In this document: one piece after another, positions 34,909 through 44,447 of the stretch
Numbering within the stretch: the stretch's first letter is position 1
Layout: each line of letters starts with the position of its first letter
Source: Smithella sp.
Lineage (GTDB): Bacteria; Desulfobacterota; Syntrophia; Syntrophales; Smithellaceae
Assembly: GCA_007244375.1 (NCBI GenBank)
Contig: SCVW01000045.1
Location: 1 to 64,000 of the forward strand
DNA: 64,000 nucleotides
Direction of reading: 5' to 3'
Program-made: the position numbers and the translations under genes
The notes under the pieces: generated by a model
Databases searched by the model: none
The model's input: the letters and a program-made list of their open reading frames with translations, nothing else
Told to the model about the DNA's origin: nothing

Positions 34909-36099
34909 TCAGATCTCATTTGTTTCAATAATCGTTTGGGCATCCTTATCACCTCGTCCCGACAAGCAAATCACAACAATTTTATTTTTAGACATCCTGG
35001 GTGTAATCTTCATAGCATAGGCAAGCGCGTGCGCGCTTTCGAGTGCCGGAATCAAACCTTCCTTCCGGGATAAAAAGTAAAAAGCCTTAATTGCTTCTTT
35101 ATCCGTTACTGTTACATATTTTACTTTTTTCGTTGAGTGAAGGTAGGCGTGTTCAGGACCAACACCTGGATAATCCAATCCCGCCGCAACGGAATATGCA
35201 TCACGCACCTGACCATGTTTATCCTGCAAAAGATAAGTTTTGTTTCCGTGCAAAACCCCGACTTTACCTCCATTAATGCTTGCCGAATGTTCGGAGGTAT
35301 GCAAACCGTAACCGGCAGCCTCAACGCCGTACATGGCAATGTTTTTTTCATTGCGGAAGGGATAGAAAGTTCCCATGGCGTTGCTGCCCCCACCCACACA
35401 AGCAATCAGAACATCGGGATTTCTGCCCTCCAGTTTCATAATTTGGTTTTTTATTTCGCGTCCTATGACAGATTGAAAATCACGTACCATCTGCGGATAG
35501 GGATGCGGCCCGGCTGTCGTACCGATGACATAAAAGGTATCACGCACACTGGATACCCAGTAACGCATGGCCTCGTTCATCGCGTCCTTGAGCGTGGCGG
35601 TTCCGCTTTTTACCGGCACGACTTCAGCACCCAGTATTTTCATGCGGTAAACATTGGGAGCCTGGCGGCGTATATCTTCTTCGCCCATGAATATTTTGCA
35701 TTCCATGCCGAAGAGCGCTGCTACTGTTGCCGTAGCTACTCCATGCTGCCCCGCGCCGGTTTCCGCGATAACTTTTTTCTTTCCCATTCGACGCGCGAGC
35801 AGTGCCTGTCCCAACGTGTTGTTTATTTTGTGGGAGCCGGTATGATTTAAGTCTTCGCGTTTCAGATAAATTTTGGCTCCGTGCAGAGATTCAGTCATGC
35901 GCTGCGCGTAATAGAGAGGCGTAACGCGTCCGGCATATTCGCGCTGGTACCATTCGAATTCCTTTTGAAAATTTTTATCTTTTCGGGCTATTTGATAAGC
36001 TTTTTCCAGTTCGATTAAGGCGGGCATTAAAGTTTCGGCAGCATAGCGGCCGCCGAAAATTCCAAAATGTCCGTTTTTGTCAGGTAGTGTTTTATTCAT
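34909..36099 (-). CDS. trpB: Tryptophan synthase beta subunit (TrpB1 type)
   Basis: 396 residues, the normal size. It condenses indole with serine using pyridoxal phosphate. Visible landmarks: [36 protein letters not shown] with the PLP lysine, [28 protein letters not shown], and GVEAAGYG. Overlaps trpF by 4 bp (ATGA). A second, divergent copy, trpB2, lies at 51854-53218. Confidence 0.97.
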   Translation of the reverse strand: MNKTLPDKNGHFGIFGGRYAAETLMPALIELEKAYQIARKDKNFQKEFEWYQREYAGRVTPLYYAQRMTESLHGAKIYLKREDLNHTGSHKINNTLGQALLARRMGKKKVIAETGAGQHGVATATVAALFGMECKIFMGEEDIRRQAPNVYRMKILGAEVVPVKSGTATLKDAMNEAMRYWVSSVRDTFYVIGTTAGPHPYPQMVRDFQSVIGREIKNQIMKLEGRNPDVLIACVGGGSNAMGTFYPFRNEKNIAMYGVEAAGYGLHTSEHSASINGGKVGVLHGNKTYLLQDKHGQVRDAYSVAAGLDYPGVGPEHAYLHSTKKVKYVTVTDKEAIKAFYFLSRKEGLIPALESAHALAYAMKITPRMSKNKIVVICLSGRGDKDAQTIIETNEI

Positions 36100-36758
36100 G
36101 TTTTCCTCTTTTTAAATATTAATAGTAAATTTTCAGTGTTCGTACCCGAAGCCCGGATGATTTCAAATATTTGGGCCAGCTTTGTATGATCTTTTACGCC
36201 GGGAGCTTTTTCTACACCGCTGTTGATATCCAAAGCATTCGGAGCAACTGCTTTCAGGGCTTCAGCAACGTTTTCCGCATTGAGTCCGCCGGAAAGAATA
36301 AGCGGCTTTTTATTTTTAATACGGCAGGCCAATTCCCAGTTTGATTTTTTACCGGTTCCGCCATAAAGCCCGGCGTGGCGTCTATCTATCAGAATGGCGG
36401 AGACATTGTAGCTAAGAGCGCGGGTCACATCGTCATAATTTTTTAATTCAATAGCTTTGATAATTATGGATGTCGGAAAATTCCGGCAAAAATCCATTGA
36501 TTCATCACCATGGAGTTGGATCATATCCAAAGCGCAGTATTCCATTACTCTTTTAATTTCCTCCGGCTTTTCATTAACAAATACACCGACCCTTACCAGT
36601 TTATCCGGCAAAGAACTGATTATTTTCTTTGCGTCTTCCGGTTTTACATAGCGTGGTGAAGGAGGATAAAAAATAAAACCCAACGCCGCCGCTCCGCATT
36701 TTGCCACGGCCAGAGCGTCTTGGCTATTGGTTATGCCGCAAATTTTTACCTGTGTCAC
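36096..36758 (-). CDS. trpF: Phosphoribosylanthranilate isomerase
   Basis: 220 residues. Opens with [35 protein letters not shown], with the catalytic Cys in KICG, then RVGVFVN, IQLHGDE with the catalytic-region Asp, and [10 protein letters not shown] near the end. It isomerises phosphoribosylanthranilate in the third step of the pathway. It lies 1 bp after trpC and overlaps trpB by 4 bp. The C-terminal ~15 basic residues exceed the usual end of the barrel. Confidence 0.95.
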   Translation of the reverse strand: MTQVKICGITNSQDALAVAKCGAAALGFIFYPPSPRYVKPEDAKKIISSLPDKLVRVGVFVNEKPEEIKRVMEYCALDMIQLHGDESMDFCRNFPTSIIIKAIELKNYDDVTRALSYNVSAILIDRRHAGLYGGTGKKSNWELACRIKNKKPLILSGGLNAENVAEALKAVAPNALDINSGVEKAPGVKDHTKLAQIFEIIRASGTNTENLLLIFKKRKT

Positions 36759-36759
36759 C

Positions 36760-37533
36760 TTAAATATCTCCTTTGAATTGGCGAAGTTTTTTGCCTATAT
36801 CATCTGATATGACAAGATGCTCACCGATTAAAAAAGATTTGATACCGTCACGCATCAATAATTCAATATCTTTTCTATCCCTGATGCCACTTTCGGCCAC
36901 GACAATTTTACTTTCCGGAATTTGAGTTTTGAGCCTTCGGCTCGTTTCTATATCGGTAACGAAAGTATCCAGATTACGATTGTTGATTCCGATAATTTCC
37001 GATCTTGCGGCAAGCGCTAAATCAAGTTCCACTTCGTCATGAACTTCTACCAGCTGGCTCAAACAAAGCTCTTTTGATAATGAAATAAATTCTGCAAGTT
37101 TTTTCCCTAATGCCCGTACAATAAGCAATATCGCATCTGCGCCGATAGCCCGGGTTTCGTAAATTTGTATAGGATCAATAATAAAATCTTTGCGCAAAAG
37201 AGGCAGCCCCACTTTTTGTTTTATTTGTGTAAGATAATTTTTATGTCCGGCGAAATATTTTTCATCAGTGAGCACAGAAATCGCGGCAGCACCGTTTTTT
37301 TCGTAAATGCCGGCAATCCTGACCGGATTGAAATCCTCAATTAACCTGCCTCGGGAAGGAGAAGCACATTTAACTTCAGCGATGATATTACAGCTGCCAT
37401 CCTGCAATGCCATCCTGAAATCGCGACATGGTTCCAGATTAGCAATAGTTGCCAGCAGTTGCGCCTGTGTAGTTTCCTTCTTTAATTGCGCTACTTCTTC
37501 TTTTTTTGTTTCGATAATTTTGTCGAGAATCAT
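36760..37533 (-). CDS. trpC: Indole-3-glycerol phosphate synthase
   Basis: 257 residues. Family blocks: NIIAEVKCASPSRG with catalytic Lys, ISVLTDEKYFAGH, PLLRKDFIIDPIQIYETRAIGADAILLI, IIGINNRNLDTFVTDIETS, VVAESGI. It closes the indole ring in the fourth step. The start has AGAGGA upstream. It is separated from trpD by a 90-bp gap with two small palindromes. Confidence 0.96.
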   Translation of the reverse strand: MILDKIIETKKEEVAQLKKETTQAQLLATIANLEPCRDFRMALQDGSCNIIAEVKCASPSRGRLIEDFNPVRIAGIYEKNGAAAISVLTDEKYFAGHKNYLTQIKQKVGLPLLRKDFIIDPIQIYETRAIGADAILLIVRALGKKLAEFISLSKELCLSQLVEVHDEVELDLALAARSEIIGINNRNLDTFVTDIETSRRLKTQIPESKIVVAESGIRDRKDIELLMRDGIKSFLIGEHLVISDDIGKKLRQFKGDI

Positions 37534-37550
37534 GGTTCCTCTTAACTTCC

Positions 37551-37617
37551 CCGCCCTTGGTGGGCGGGAATCATTATCGTTATTTCCTCCCTAGCCCTCT
37601 CCCATCGAGAGAGAGGG
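37551..37617. repeat. Two small palindromes between trpD and trpC
   Basis: CCCGCCC/GGGCGGG around a short loop (37551-37570) and CCCTCTC ... GAGAGGG (about 37594-37617). Neither has a strong U-run on the minus strand. They resemble the short dispersed repeats elsewhere in the window more than terminators, and could form mRNA hairpins inside the trp transcript. Confidence 0.5.
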
Positions 37618-37623
37618 AATTTT

Positions 37624-38634
37624 TCAACTATTGCTCAGTTCAATCAGCGATTGTAGTTTTTTTACCGCCGCGCCGCTGTCAATGCAATCGGCGGCGATCT
37701 TTAAACCATCTTTAATATTGTCTGCTTTTTCTCCGGCGATAATTGCCAACGCCGCATTAATTAAAACAACATTACGACAGGCGCCCTCTTTTCCGAAGAG
37801 AACGTCACGGGTTATTTGCGCATTTACCGCCGGATCACCGCCACGAATTGATTCCAATGTATCCTTTCTGCCGAAATAATCCACAGGATTGATATTATAT
37901 GTCCGTACAATTCCATCTTTTAATTCGGCAACGCGTGTTTCGCCGGTTACGGTAACTTCGTCCAGACCATCCAGGCCGTGAACTACAAAGGCTCGTTTTG
38001 TTCCCATATTCTTTAATACATCGGCAAACATCTCTGTTAACTTTGGATCATACACTCCCAGAAGCTGAGCAGTAGCTCCCGCAGGATTAGTCAACGGTCC
38101 CAACATATTGAATATTGTACGGATGCCGATTTCACGTCGGGGACCGATTGCGTATTTCATGGCGCCGTGCAATTTGGGAGCAAAAAGAAAGCCGATGCCG
38201 ATTTGCTGAACACATTCTTCCACGATTTCCTGATCGGCGCTGATATTTACACCAAGTGCTTCCAGAACATCGGCACTGCCGCAGCCACTGGAAACAGCGC
38301 GGTTGCCGTGTTTGGCTACAACAATTCCTGAGGCCGCCACGACAAAAGCGGCAGTCGTTGATATGTTAAATGTGTTGAGTTTGTCTCCTCCGGTTCCGCA
38401 GGTGTCCACTATTGTAGTCGCGCAGGCGTTAATGCGCGTGGCTTTCCGACGCATGATGCGCGCCGCGCCAGTGACTTCCTCCACCGTTTCGCCTTTCATG
38501 CGCAGTGCCGTTATAAACGCGGCTATTTGAGCAGGTGTTGCCGTTCCCTCCATGATTTCGTCCATTGCCGTCATCATTTCCACTTCCGGCAGATTGGTTT
38601 TGTTAACAGCTTTTTCAATTGTTTCTTTGATCAT
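37624..38634 (-). CDS. trpD: Anthranilate phosphoribosyltransferase
   Basis: 336 residues. Landmarks: the phosphoribosyl-binding [45 protein letters not shown], the [24 protein letters not shown] block, and [10 protein letters not shown]. It attaches phosphoribosyl to anthranilate. Separate from, not fused to, trpG, which ends 2 bp upstream. Confidence 0.97.
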   Translation of the reverse strand: MIKETIEKAVNKTNLPEVEMMTAMDEIMEGTATPAQIAAFITALRMKGETVEEVTGAARIMRRKATRINACATTIVDTCGTGGDKLNTFNISTTAAFVVAASGIVVAKHGNRAVSSGCGSADVLEALGVNISADQEIVEECVQQIGIGFLFAPKLHGAMKYAIGPRREIGIRTIFNMLGPLTNPAGATAQLLGVYDPKLTEMFADVLKNMGTKRAFVVHGLDGLDEVTVTGETRVAELKDGIVRTYNINPVDYFGRKDTLESIRGGDPAVNAQITRDVLFGKEGACRNVVLINAALAIIAGEKADNIKDGLKIAADCIDSGAAVKKLQSLIELSNS

Positions 38635-38636
38635 GA

Positions 38637-39218
38637 TCAGCGCTCCTTTTTTCCGGTATATTTCAAAAAGTTTCTTAGTATGCGTTTGCCTTGCGGTGTC
38701 AGTACTGATTCGGGATGAAACTGAATACCTTCGACAGGATATTCTTTGTGCCGCAATCCCATAATTTCGTTTTCTTCCGTCTCCGCACTGACTTCCAAAA
38801 AGTCGGGCAGCGTTTCTCTGACAACGATAAGTGAATGGTAACGGCCAGCAGGGAAAGGATTAGGTACTCCGGCAAAAATTGTTTTACCGTCGTGTTTTAC
38901 CTGGGAAACTTTCCCGTGCATGATGCGTGAGGCGCGTAAAACTTTGGCTCCGAAGGCGTATCCGATGGCTTGATGTCCCAGACATACGCCCATAATGGGA
39001 ACATCTTTATAAAATTCGCGAATAACATCAACAGTTATTCCAGCCTCTTTGGGTGTGCAGGGACCCGGAGAAAGAAATATTGCCCGGGGATTTTTCCGTT
39101 TTATTTCTTCCAGCGTTATTTTGTCATTACGATACGTTTCCACCTTTTCGCCCATTTGTTCCAAGTACTGGACGATGTTGAATGTAAAAGAATCGTAATT
39201 ATCAATCATTAAAATCAT
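38637..39218 (-). CDS. trpG: Anthranilate synthase glutamine amidotransferase subunit
   Basis: 193 residues. Class I amidotransferase: [16 protein letters not shown] at the start, nucleophile Cys79 in [11 protein letters not shown], and the His-Glu pair in [13 protein letters not shown]. It supplies ammonia to TrpE; the same protein often also serves PabB for folate. The start has GGAG nine bases upstream. A 283-bp gap with a palindromic repeat separates it from trpE. Confidence 0.95.
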   Translation of the reverse strand: MILMIDNYDSFTFNIVQYLEQMGEKVETYRNDKITLEEIKRKNPRAIFLSPGPCTPKEAGITVDVIREFYKDVPIMGVCLGHQAIGYAFGAKVLRASRIMHGKVSQVKHDGKTIFAGVPNPFPAGRYHSLIVVRETLPDFLEVSAETEENEIMGLRHKEYPVEGIQFHPESVLTPQGKRILRNFLKYTGKKER

Positions 39219-39280
39219 ATATTATCTCCATCGTTTGTATTCTTCCCCAATATGTGAGGTGGTATCATAACTTATTATTA

Positions 39281-39361
39281 TGTCATTTCGACCAACGGGA
39301 GAAATCTTTATTTTTAATGTTATCTATATATAAAGATTCCTCGCTTCGCTTCGGAATGACA
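39281..39361. repeat. 81-bp palindromic repeat between trpE and trpG
   Basis: Left arm TGTCATTTCGACCAACGGGA continuing AGAAATCTTTA; right arm TAAAGATTCCTCGCTTCGCT continuing TCGGAATGACA. The arms are imperfect inverted copies around about 20 AT-rich bases. This type of repeat, TGTCATTTCG..., is found dispersed in many bacterial genomes. Lying inside the operon, it will be transcribed as a long hairpin. The remaining gap bases hold nothing else I can recognise. Confidence 0.75.
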
Positions 39362-39501
39362 TCTGTCCTAATTGCGACACAGTTTCATGCGTCGGGCATC
39401 GCCTCAAGAGAGATGGATAAAAATCAATTGCCGTTTTTAGACCAAGTTGCTTTCAAATATTAAGATATGAATTTTTGAAAGCTTACTTGGTCTTATACCA
39501 A

Positions 39502-40998
39502 TCATACCTGATTGGTGCTAATTTCAAAGCCGCTGGCTGCCAGACGCACGGCCTGCAGCATGCCACGAGATTTGTTTATAGATTCCTGATGTTCCGATTC
39601 AGGAATAGAATCATACACAATACCTGCTCCTGCCTGAACATAGACTTTGCCGTTTTTCAAAACCATTGTCCGGATAGTGATGCACAAATCCATATTACCG
39701 CTAAAGCTGAAATAACCAACCGCGCCGCCATAAGGCCCTCTTTTAACTTTTTCTAATTCGTTGATAATTTCCATAGCCCGGACTTTGGGTGCGCCGGTTA
39801 AAGTGCCCGCCGGGAAAGTCGCTGCCAGAACATCAAAGGCATCTTTTCCTTTGGCCAGTTGTGCGCGTACATTGGAAACCAGATGCATGACATGCGAATA
39901 TTTTTCCACCACCATATATTGATTAACTTGGACGCTGCCGGTTTGCGCCACCCGTCCCAGATCATTGCGCCCCAGATCGACAAGCATTACATGCTCTGCC
40001 CGTTCTTTTTCATCCGATAACAATTCATCAGACAGTGCCCGGTCTTCCTGTTCGGTTTTGCCTCTCGGTCTTGTTCCGGCAATCGGGCGCAATTCCATGG
40101 TATCTTCCTCTTTGCGCACCATGACTTCCGGAGAAGAACCGATAAGAGTCAGATCGTCCATCTTCAGAAAAAAAAGATAAGGAGATGGATTGATGAAACG
40201 TAAAGCCCGATAGAGATCTATGGAATTGCAACGGCAACCGGTTTCAAAGCGTTGCGAAAGAACAACCTGAATAATATCTCCTGCGCTGATATATTCTTTG
40301 GCTTTCTCAATAGCACCCTTGTATTGATCAGGTGTCATGTTGGAATCAAAATTAATATCATTTCCTGTGGCTGCTGCTGTTTTATGGGACGCTGCTGCCG
40401 CAATCGTTTCAATCATTGCTTCGATTTTCTGACATGATGCGGTATAGCTTGTTTCCAGGGAATCAGCGTCTTCCGTGAAAGCGCAGGCCACCACCTTAAT
40501 GGTGTGGCGCACATTGTCAAAAATCATCAGAGAATCACTGATAACAAAGACAGCATCATCCAGATTCAAATCATCCGGTGGGCTTGGTGGCAGTTTTTCA
40601 AAATAGCGCACCATCTCATAACCTAAGTAGCCCACTGCTCCGCCATAAAAACGCGGCAGGCCGTGAATAGTCACCGGTTTGTAGCGGTTAAGTATTTCGC
40701 GTAGAAAATTAAGCGGATTGCCCTTATGCTCACGAGTGGAGATTTTCCCATTATCTTCGATAATAACTTTATCACCGTGAACTTTAAAAACAACTCCGGC
40801 ATCCGTTCCCAAAAAGGAATAACGCCCCCATTTCTCCCCACCCTCAACACTTTCCAGAAGATAGACGTGGTCCTTATTCTGGAGTTTCATTAAAACGGAC
40901 ACGGGCGTTTCCACATCGGCCAGTATTTCCCGGTAAACCGGAATCAGATTTCCTTTTTTGGCTAACTTTTCAAATTCTGCAAAACTTGGTTGATACAT
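39502..40998 (-). CDS. trpE: Anthranilate synthase component I
   Basis: 498 residues. It makes anthranilate from chorismate with ammonia from TrpG. The N-terminal part has the tryptophan feedback element YLLESVEGGEKWGRYSFLG. The catalytic half has VLSQRFETGC, SPEVMVRKEEDTMELRPIAGTRPRG, DLGRNDLGRV, VMHLVSNVRA, and LPAGTLTGAPK-type AGTLTGAPKVRAMEII. First structural gene of the operon, so it is controlled by the leader and attenuator at 41017-41253. Confidence 0.97.
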   Translation of the reverse strand: MYQPSFAEFEKLAKKGNLIPVYREILADVETPVSVLMKLQNKDHVYLLESVEGGEKWGRYSFLGTDAGVVFKVHGDKVIIEDNGKISTREHKGNPLNFLREILNRYKPVTIHGLPRFYGGAVGYLGYEMVRYFEKLPPSPPDDLNLDDAVFVISDSLMIFDNVRHTIKVVACAFTEDADSLETSYTASCQKIEAMIETIAAAASHKTAAATGNDINFDSNMTPDQYKGAIEKAKEYISAGDIIQVVLSQRFETGCRCNSIDLYRALRFINPSPYLFFLKMDDLTLIGSSPEVMVRKEEDTMELRPIAGTRPRGKTEQEDRALSDELLSDEKERAEHVMLVDLGRNDLGRVAQTGSVQVNQYMVVEKYSHVMHLVSNVRAQLAKGKDAFDVLAATFPAGTLTGAPKVRAMEIINELEKVKRGPYGGAVGYFSFSGNMDLCITIRTMVLKNGKVYVQAGAGIVYDSIPESEHQESINKSRGMLQAVRLAASGFEISTNQV

Positions 40999-41016
40999 AA
41001 ATTCTCCCTAAAACGA

Positions 41017-41048
41017 CAAAGGCCGTGAATTTTCATTCACGGCCTTTG
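41017..41048 (-). promoter_or_regulatory. Second hairpin just before trpE
   Basis: A perfect 14-bp stem (CAAAGGCCGTGAAT with ATTCACGGCCTTTG) around a four-base loop, ending about 18 bp before the trpE start. It shares the core GCCGTGAA/CACGGC with the attenuator terminator immediately upstream, so arms of the two hairpins could pair with each other. It may be a tandem terminator, with a weak U-run (TCGTTTT), or part of the antitermination switch. Confidence 0.7.
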
Positions 41049-41060
41049 TGTGCTAAAAAC

Positions 41061-41099
41061 AAAAAAGCCGTGAAGATCCCAGAGGCTCTCCACGGCTTC
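41061..41099 (-). terminator. trp operon attenuator terminator
   Basis: On the minus strand, GAAGCCGTG and CACGGCTTC form the stem, followed by a run of six T residues. It lies about 20-55 bp after the trpL stop codon, in the classical position for a Trp attenuator. A hairpin inside the leader (GGTGGAAC with GTTTCCGCC) overlaps the Trp codons and is the likely 1:2 stem. Confidence 0.88.
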
Positions 41100-41116
41100 A
41101 ACTTTAATTTAAAAGA

Positions 41117-41194
41117 TCAGCGGCGGAAACTCCTCCCTTTGAGGTTCCACCACCACCAGTTATTAAGAATTAATGTTTTAATTGCTGTTTTCAT
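41117..41194 (-). CDS. trpL: trp leader peptide with four consecutive Trp codons
   Basis: A 25-residue ORF, start ATG at 41194 and TGA at 41117-41119: MKTAIKTLILNN, then WWWW (codons at 41147-41158), then NLKGRSFRR. GGAAAG lies seven bases before the start. A promoter lies 24 bp upstream and a U-tailed terminator follows, so this is a complete attenuation leader: ribosome stalling at the Trp codons when Trp-tRNA is scarce would favour read-through into trpE. Confidence 0.93.
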   Translation of the reverse strand: MKTAIKTLILNNWWWWNLKGRSFRR

Positions 41195-41224
41195 AAAAAC
41201 GCTTTCCATGTTCAATTTGGCAGT

Positions 41225-41253
41225 CATATAACAGCAAGAAAATTATCTGTCAA
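41225..41253 (-). promoter_or_regulatory. trp operon sigma-70 promoter
   Basis: On the minus strand, TTGACA (41253-41248), a 17-base spacer, and TATATG (41230-41225). Expected transcription start near 41218, about 24 bases before the trpL ATG. No TrpR-type operator was seen. Confidence 0.82.
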
Positions 41254-41278
41254 CATATTTTTAAGGAGTCCCAAATTT

Positions 41279-41304
41279 ATCCCAAGAGCAAAGCGACGTG
41301 GGAT
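41279..41304. repeat. 26-bp dispersed repeat, copy 1
   Basis: ATCCCAAGAGCAAAGCGACG followed by TGGGAT. The second copy at 50126-50151 differs only at two bases (AA versus GG). The ends ATCCC/GGGAT are inverted. It lies upstream of the trp promoter. Confidence 0.75.
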
Positions 41305-41379
41305 TAATGACGCCTTATTGAAAACGAAGCACAGAGTGATTGAGTAATTTTTTGAAGAATAACAAGCTGTTGACTTTGG

Positions 41380-41562
41380 TCAAAAAGGCAGCGGTACCTG
41401 GATTAGGGAAGCAAAGCAACGGCGGCAGGTCTTGTTCTGTAACGAACGGGCACGGCAGGCATCCAGGTCAATGAAATAGCCGTATTTTTTGCACCAGACA
41501 TTTTCCCTGTGAGTTTTTTCTTTGGTTTCTATGGCATTAAGATTGTGAACTATTTTTTTCAT
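41380..41562 (-). CDS. Small Cys-containing protein of unknown function
   Basis: About 60 residues. Four cysteines in the order CKKYGYFIDLDAC, then TCRRC: a likely metal site of the kind seen in small, poorly described deltaproteobacterial proteins. The gene at 51515 has a comparable spacing. The start could be the ATG at 41562 or a TTG at 41583; neither has a good ribosome site. TTGACA at 41603-41598 may be its -35 box, which would put transcription start almost at the start codon. Confidence 0.6.
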   Translation of the reverse strand: MKKIVHNLNAIETKEKTHRENVWCKKYGYFIDLDACRARSLQNKTCRRCFASLIQVPLPF

Positions 41563-41656
41563 GGCGGGAAAGATATGAAACAATAACAGAATTTGTCAAC
41601 ACAAGATTTTTAATCCTGCTTGACACCTGAACGCATATTTTTATATAAGTTTCATA

Positions 41657-41797
41657 TCATTCCGTTTTCTTTGGCTAACTTTGTTGGCCGCGTCGCAGTC
41701 TTCCTCGACGTATTATCATATACGCCGGATGCCTGACCGGCGAATGCCGGTGAGCCGGATCCTCGCCGCCTCGTTATCCTTTGAAAACGAAATGGGT
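41657..41797. repeat. Second copy of the palindromic element found in truA
   Basis: It carries the same motifs as 6518-6642 in the same order: CTTTGGCTAACTTTGTTGGC, GCGTCG, CTTCCTCGACGTAT, ATACGCC, TCCTCGCCGCC, CGTTATCCTTTGAAAACG. The ends are inverted relative to each other over about 22 bp with a few mismatches. An extra inner palindrome (CCGGCGAATGCCGG) near 41738 distinguishes this copy. It lies in noncoding DNA just upstream of the diadenylate cyclase gene. Confidence 0.8.
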
Positions 41798-41835
41798 TCT
41801 GTCATACATATTAAAATGACTTCGGGAAGAAGTTT

Positions 41836-43296
41836 ATGGATGCATTAAATTCCGCTTTAGATATCATTAAGAGCATCAAAATTCAGGATATTCTGGATGT
41901 CATTATCATTGCTCTAATGATCTTTGCTGTTTTGACATGGTTCAAAACGAGGGCTTCCCGCTTTGTGCTCATCGGCATCACGCTCCTTGGCGGAGTTTAT
42001 CTTGCGGCGCGTTTCTTTCAGCTTTATCTAACAACGATTGTTTTACAGGCTTTCTTTTCTATTTTAATTTTTGTTTTGGTTGTCATTTTTCAGGAAGATT
42101 TGCGCCGTTTTTTTGAAAGACTGGCCATGCTGGGCAACATCGGGAAAAAATTTAAACCCCTGTCAGGATTAGAAAGAACGACGGAAATCATCGCGCAAAC
42201 GGCGGCAACTTTGGCGAAAAAACGCATTGGCGCCTTGATTGTTTTACAGGGCAATGATCCTCTGGAAAGGCACATTAACGGAGGAACAAACCTTGACGGA
42301 CTTGTCAGCGAATCTCTTTTGGAAAGTCTTTTCGATCCGCATTCCATTGGTCATGACGGAGCCGTTATAATAAAAGGCGAGAGAGTGACTAATTTTGGTT
42401 GTCACCTTCCTCTTTCCGTGAATACTTCTAGATATATCAATATCGGATTGCGCCACACGGCGGCGCTCGGTCTTTCCGAGCGGTCAGATGCCATGTGCGT
42501 TGTAGTGTCCGAGGAAAGAGGCACCATATCCCTGGCCCATATGGAAGAGCTGACGATTGTTCCCAATGCAGCTTCCCTGCATGAAACGCTGGAGCAGTTT
42601 TATATCAGTAACACGCCGACAAAAAAATCACACCCTGCTTTGAACTGGCTTAAAGGAAACACGCTGGAAAAAATTATAGCCATTTTAATGGCGTGTTTTT
42701 TATGGATTGCTTTTGGTTATCAGAGAGACATTGTGCGTCGGGAGTTCGTTGTTCCCATCGAATATAAAAATATTCCTAAACATTGGCAGATTGGTGAAAC
42801 ACAGGTAACCGATGCCAAAATCATTCTTAAAGGACCGGAACAGGCGTTTTACCTTCTTGATGAGCGTTCGTTGAAATTGTCGCTGGATCTGTCTGAAGTC
42901 GTTGACAAGAAACAGGATTTTAATTTGGCCGCTGATATGATTAACGTTCCGTCAAGCTTAACGGTTGCCGATATTGTTCCCTCAAAAATTCATATTCCTG
43001 CTTCCAAACAGATTTTCTGGACTTTTCCGGTGCGTATCAGCACAGAGAATGCATTAGCGCAAAATCTTTTATTGCAGAAAATGAGCGTAACTCCGTCCAA
43101 AGTCCGGGTTTTAATCAGTGTGCAGGCCAATCCGGAAAAAATCAAAGTTGAAACAGAACCGATTGATCTGCAAAAAATAACGGCCACGACGACGATTGAT
43201 ACGAAAATCGTGCTTCCCCTGGGTGTTTCTTTTCCGGAGGGACAATCGTCGGCTGCCAGGGTACAGATTAAAGTAAAAAAGAAAGTTTCTTCTTAA
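41836..43296 (+). CDS. Diadenylate cyclase CdaA fused to YbbR (CdaR-like) domains
   Basis: 486 residues. Residues 1-85 contain about three membrane helices. The DisA_N cyclase domain follows, with the catalytic DGA (174-176) in GHDGAVII and GLRHTAALGLSERSDA (RHT 206-208). It makes cyclic di-AMP from two ATP. A further membrane helix (about 278-294) leads to an extracytoplasmic C-terminal part (about 300-486) that resembles YbbR repeats, the domain of the separate regulator CdaR in Firmicutes. So sensor and cyclase appear joined in one chain. Followed after 12 bp by corA, which fits the role of c-di-AMP in ion homeostasis. Confidence 0.88.
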   Translation: MDALNSALDIIKSIKIQDILDVIIIALMIFAVLTWFKTRASRFVLIGITLLGGVYLAARFFQLYLTTIVLQAFFSILIFVLVVIFQEDLRRFFERLAMLGNIGKKFKPLSGLERTTEIIAQTAATLAKKRIGALIVLQGNDPLERHINGGTNLDGLVSESLLESLFDPHSIGHDGAVIIKGERVTNFGCHLPLSVNTSRYINIGLRHTAALGLSERSDAMCVVVSEERGTISLAHMEELTIVPNAASLHETLEQFYISNTPTKKSHPALNWLKGNTLEKIIAILMACFLWIAFGYQRDIVRREFVVPIEYKNIPKHWQIGETQVTDAKIILKGPEQAFYLLDERSLKLSLDLSEVVDKKQDFNLAADMINVPSSLTVADIVPSKIHIPASKQIFWTFPVRISTENALAQNLLLQKMSVTPSKVRVLISVQANPEKIKVETEPIDLQKITATTTIDTKIVLPLGVSFPEGQSSAARVQIKVKKKVSS

Positions 43297-43308
43297 AATG
43301 AGGCGCAT

Positions 43309-44370
43309 ATGCGTTCTAAATTTCAGAAAAGATCCAGCAAGACAGGCCTTTCTCCCGGAAGTTTAGTTCATGTCGGCAAGAAGTATGCAGAAAAATCAAA
43401 AATTACCCTCATTCGCTATAATGAAATCTTTTTTGAAGAAAAGGAAATCAGCTCCATCAAAGATTTCCAGCGTGAAAAAGACAAGAAAATAATTACCTGG
43501 ATCAACATTGATGGATTACAGGATATAAGATTATTCGAGGATATTGGTGAAATTTTCGGTCTGCATCCGCTTATCCTGGAAGATATTCTCAACACCGATC
43601 AACGCCCGAAAATGGAAGACTACGGAGATTATATTTATCTTGTCTTGCAAAACTTTTGTGGACAGAAAGGAGAAGATTTACTTTCCGATCAGGTAAGTAT
43701 TGTTTTGGGCAAAGACTTTGTTCTTTCTTTTCAGGAAAGAGAAAGTGATCTTGAGGAATCCATCAGGGAAAAAATCAGCAAAAACAAGGGACGAATCCGC
43801 AAAGAAGGAGCCGATTATCTGGCTCATGCCATTGTGGACAATGTGGTGGACAATTATTTCGTCGTGTTGGAAAATCTGGAGGAAAAAATTGAAAATCTGG
43901 AAGATGATCTGGTTAAGAAACCAACCCCGTCTACTCTTCATGATATTCATATGTTTAAAAGAGACCTGATCATGCTGGGGAAAACCCTCTGGCCCTTGCG
44001 CGAGGCGATAAGTTCAATAGAAAGATCGGATTTGCCGCTGATTAATAAAAACACTCTTTTTTACTTCAAGGACATCTACGATCACACTATTGCGATCATT
44101 GATACCGTGGAGACATTCAAGGATATGCTCTCCGGCATGTTGGATATTTATCTTTCCACTGTAAGCAACCGCCTCAACGAGGTTATGAAAGTGCTGACAA
44201 TCATAGCAACCATTTTTATGCCCCTGACATTTATCGCTGGGATTTATGGTATGAATTTTAAATATATGCCGGAGTTGGAATGGAGATGGGGTTATTTTGG
44301 CGCATTGGGGGTTATGCTTATTGTGGCTTTGTTAATGATGTTTTATTTCAAAAAAAAGAAGTGGTTCTAG
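43309..44370 (+). CDS. corA: CorA magnesium/cobalt transporter
   Basis: 353 residues. A long cytoplasmic N-terminal domain with IHPLILEDIL-like GLHPLILEDILNTDQRPKME, then a charged stalk helix, then two C-terminal membrane helices with the selectivity motif GMN in IYGMNFKYMPE. Forms pentameric Mg2+ channels. Probably co-transcribed with the diadenylate cyclase 12 bp upstream. Confidence 0.95.
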   Translation: MRSKFQKRSSKTGLSPGSLVHVGKKYAEKSKITLIRYNEIFFEEKEISSIKDFQREKDKKIITWINIDGLQDIRLFEDIGEIFGLHPLILEDILNTDQRPKMEDYGDYIYLVLQNFCGQKGEDLLSDQVSIVLGKDFVLSFQERESDLEESIREKISKNKGRIRKEGADYLAHAIVDNVVDNYFVVLENLEEKIENLEDDLVKKPTPSTLHDIHMFKRDLIMLGKTLWPLREAISSIERSDLPLINKNTLFYFKDIYDHTIAIIDTVETFKDMLSGMLDIYLSTVSNRLNEVMKVLTIIATIFMPLTFIAGIYGMNFKYMPELEWRWGYFGALGVMLIVALLMMFYFKKKKWF

Positions 44371-44447
44371 AAATTTTTATTCTGTTGCATTAGATTAAAA
44401 AATATGTTCAATTTATAATAATATTGCATGATCAGGAGGCATTAACG

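Noticed and set aside
35091-35850. Long plus-strand ORFs opposite trpB, one of 237 codons
   Set aside because: Antisense shadows of the strongly conserved trpB; composition follows the opposite strand.
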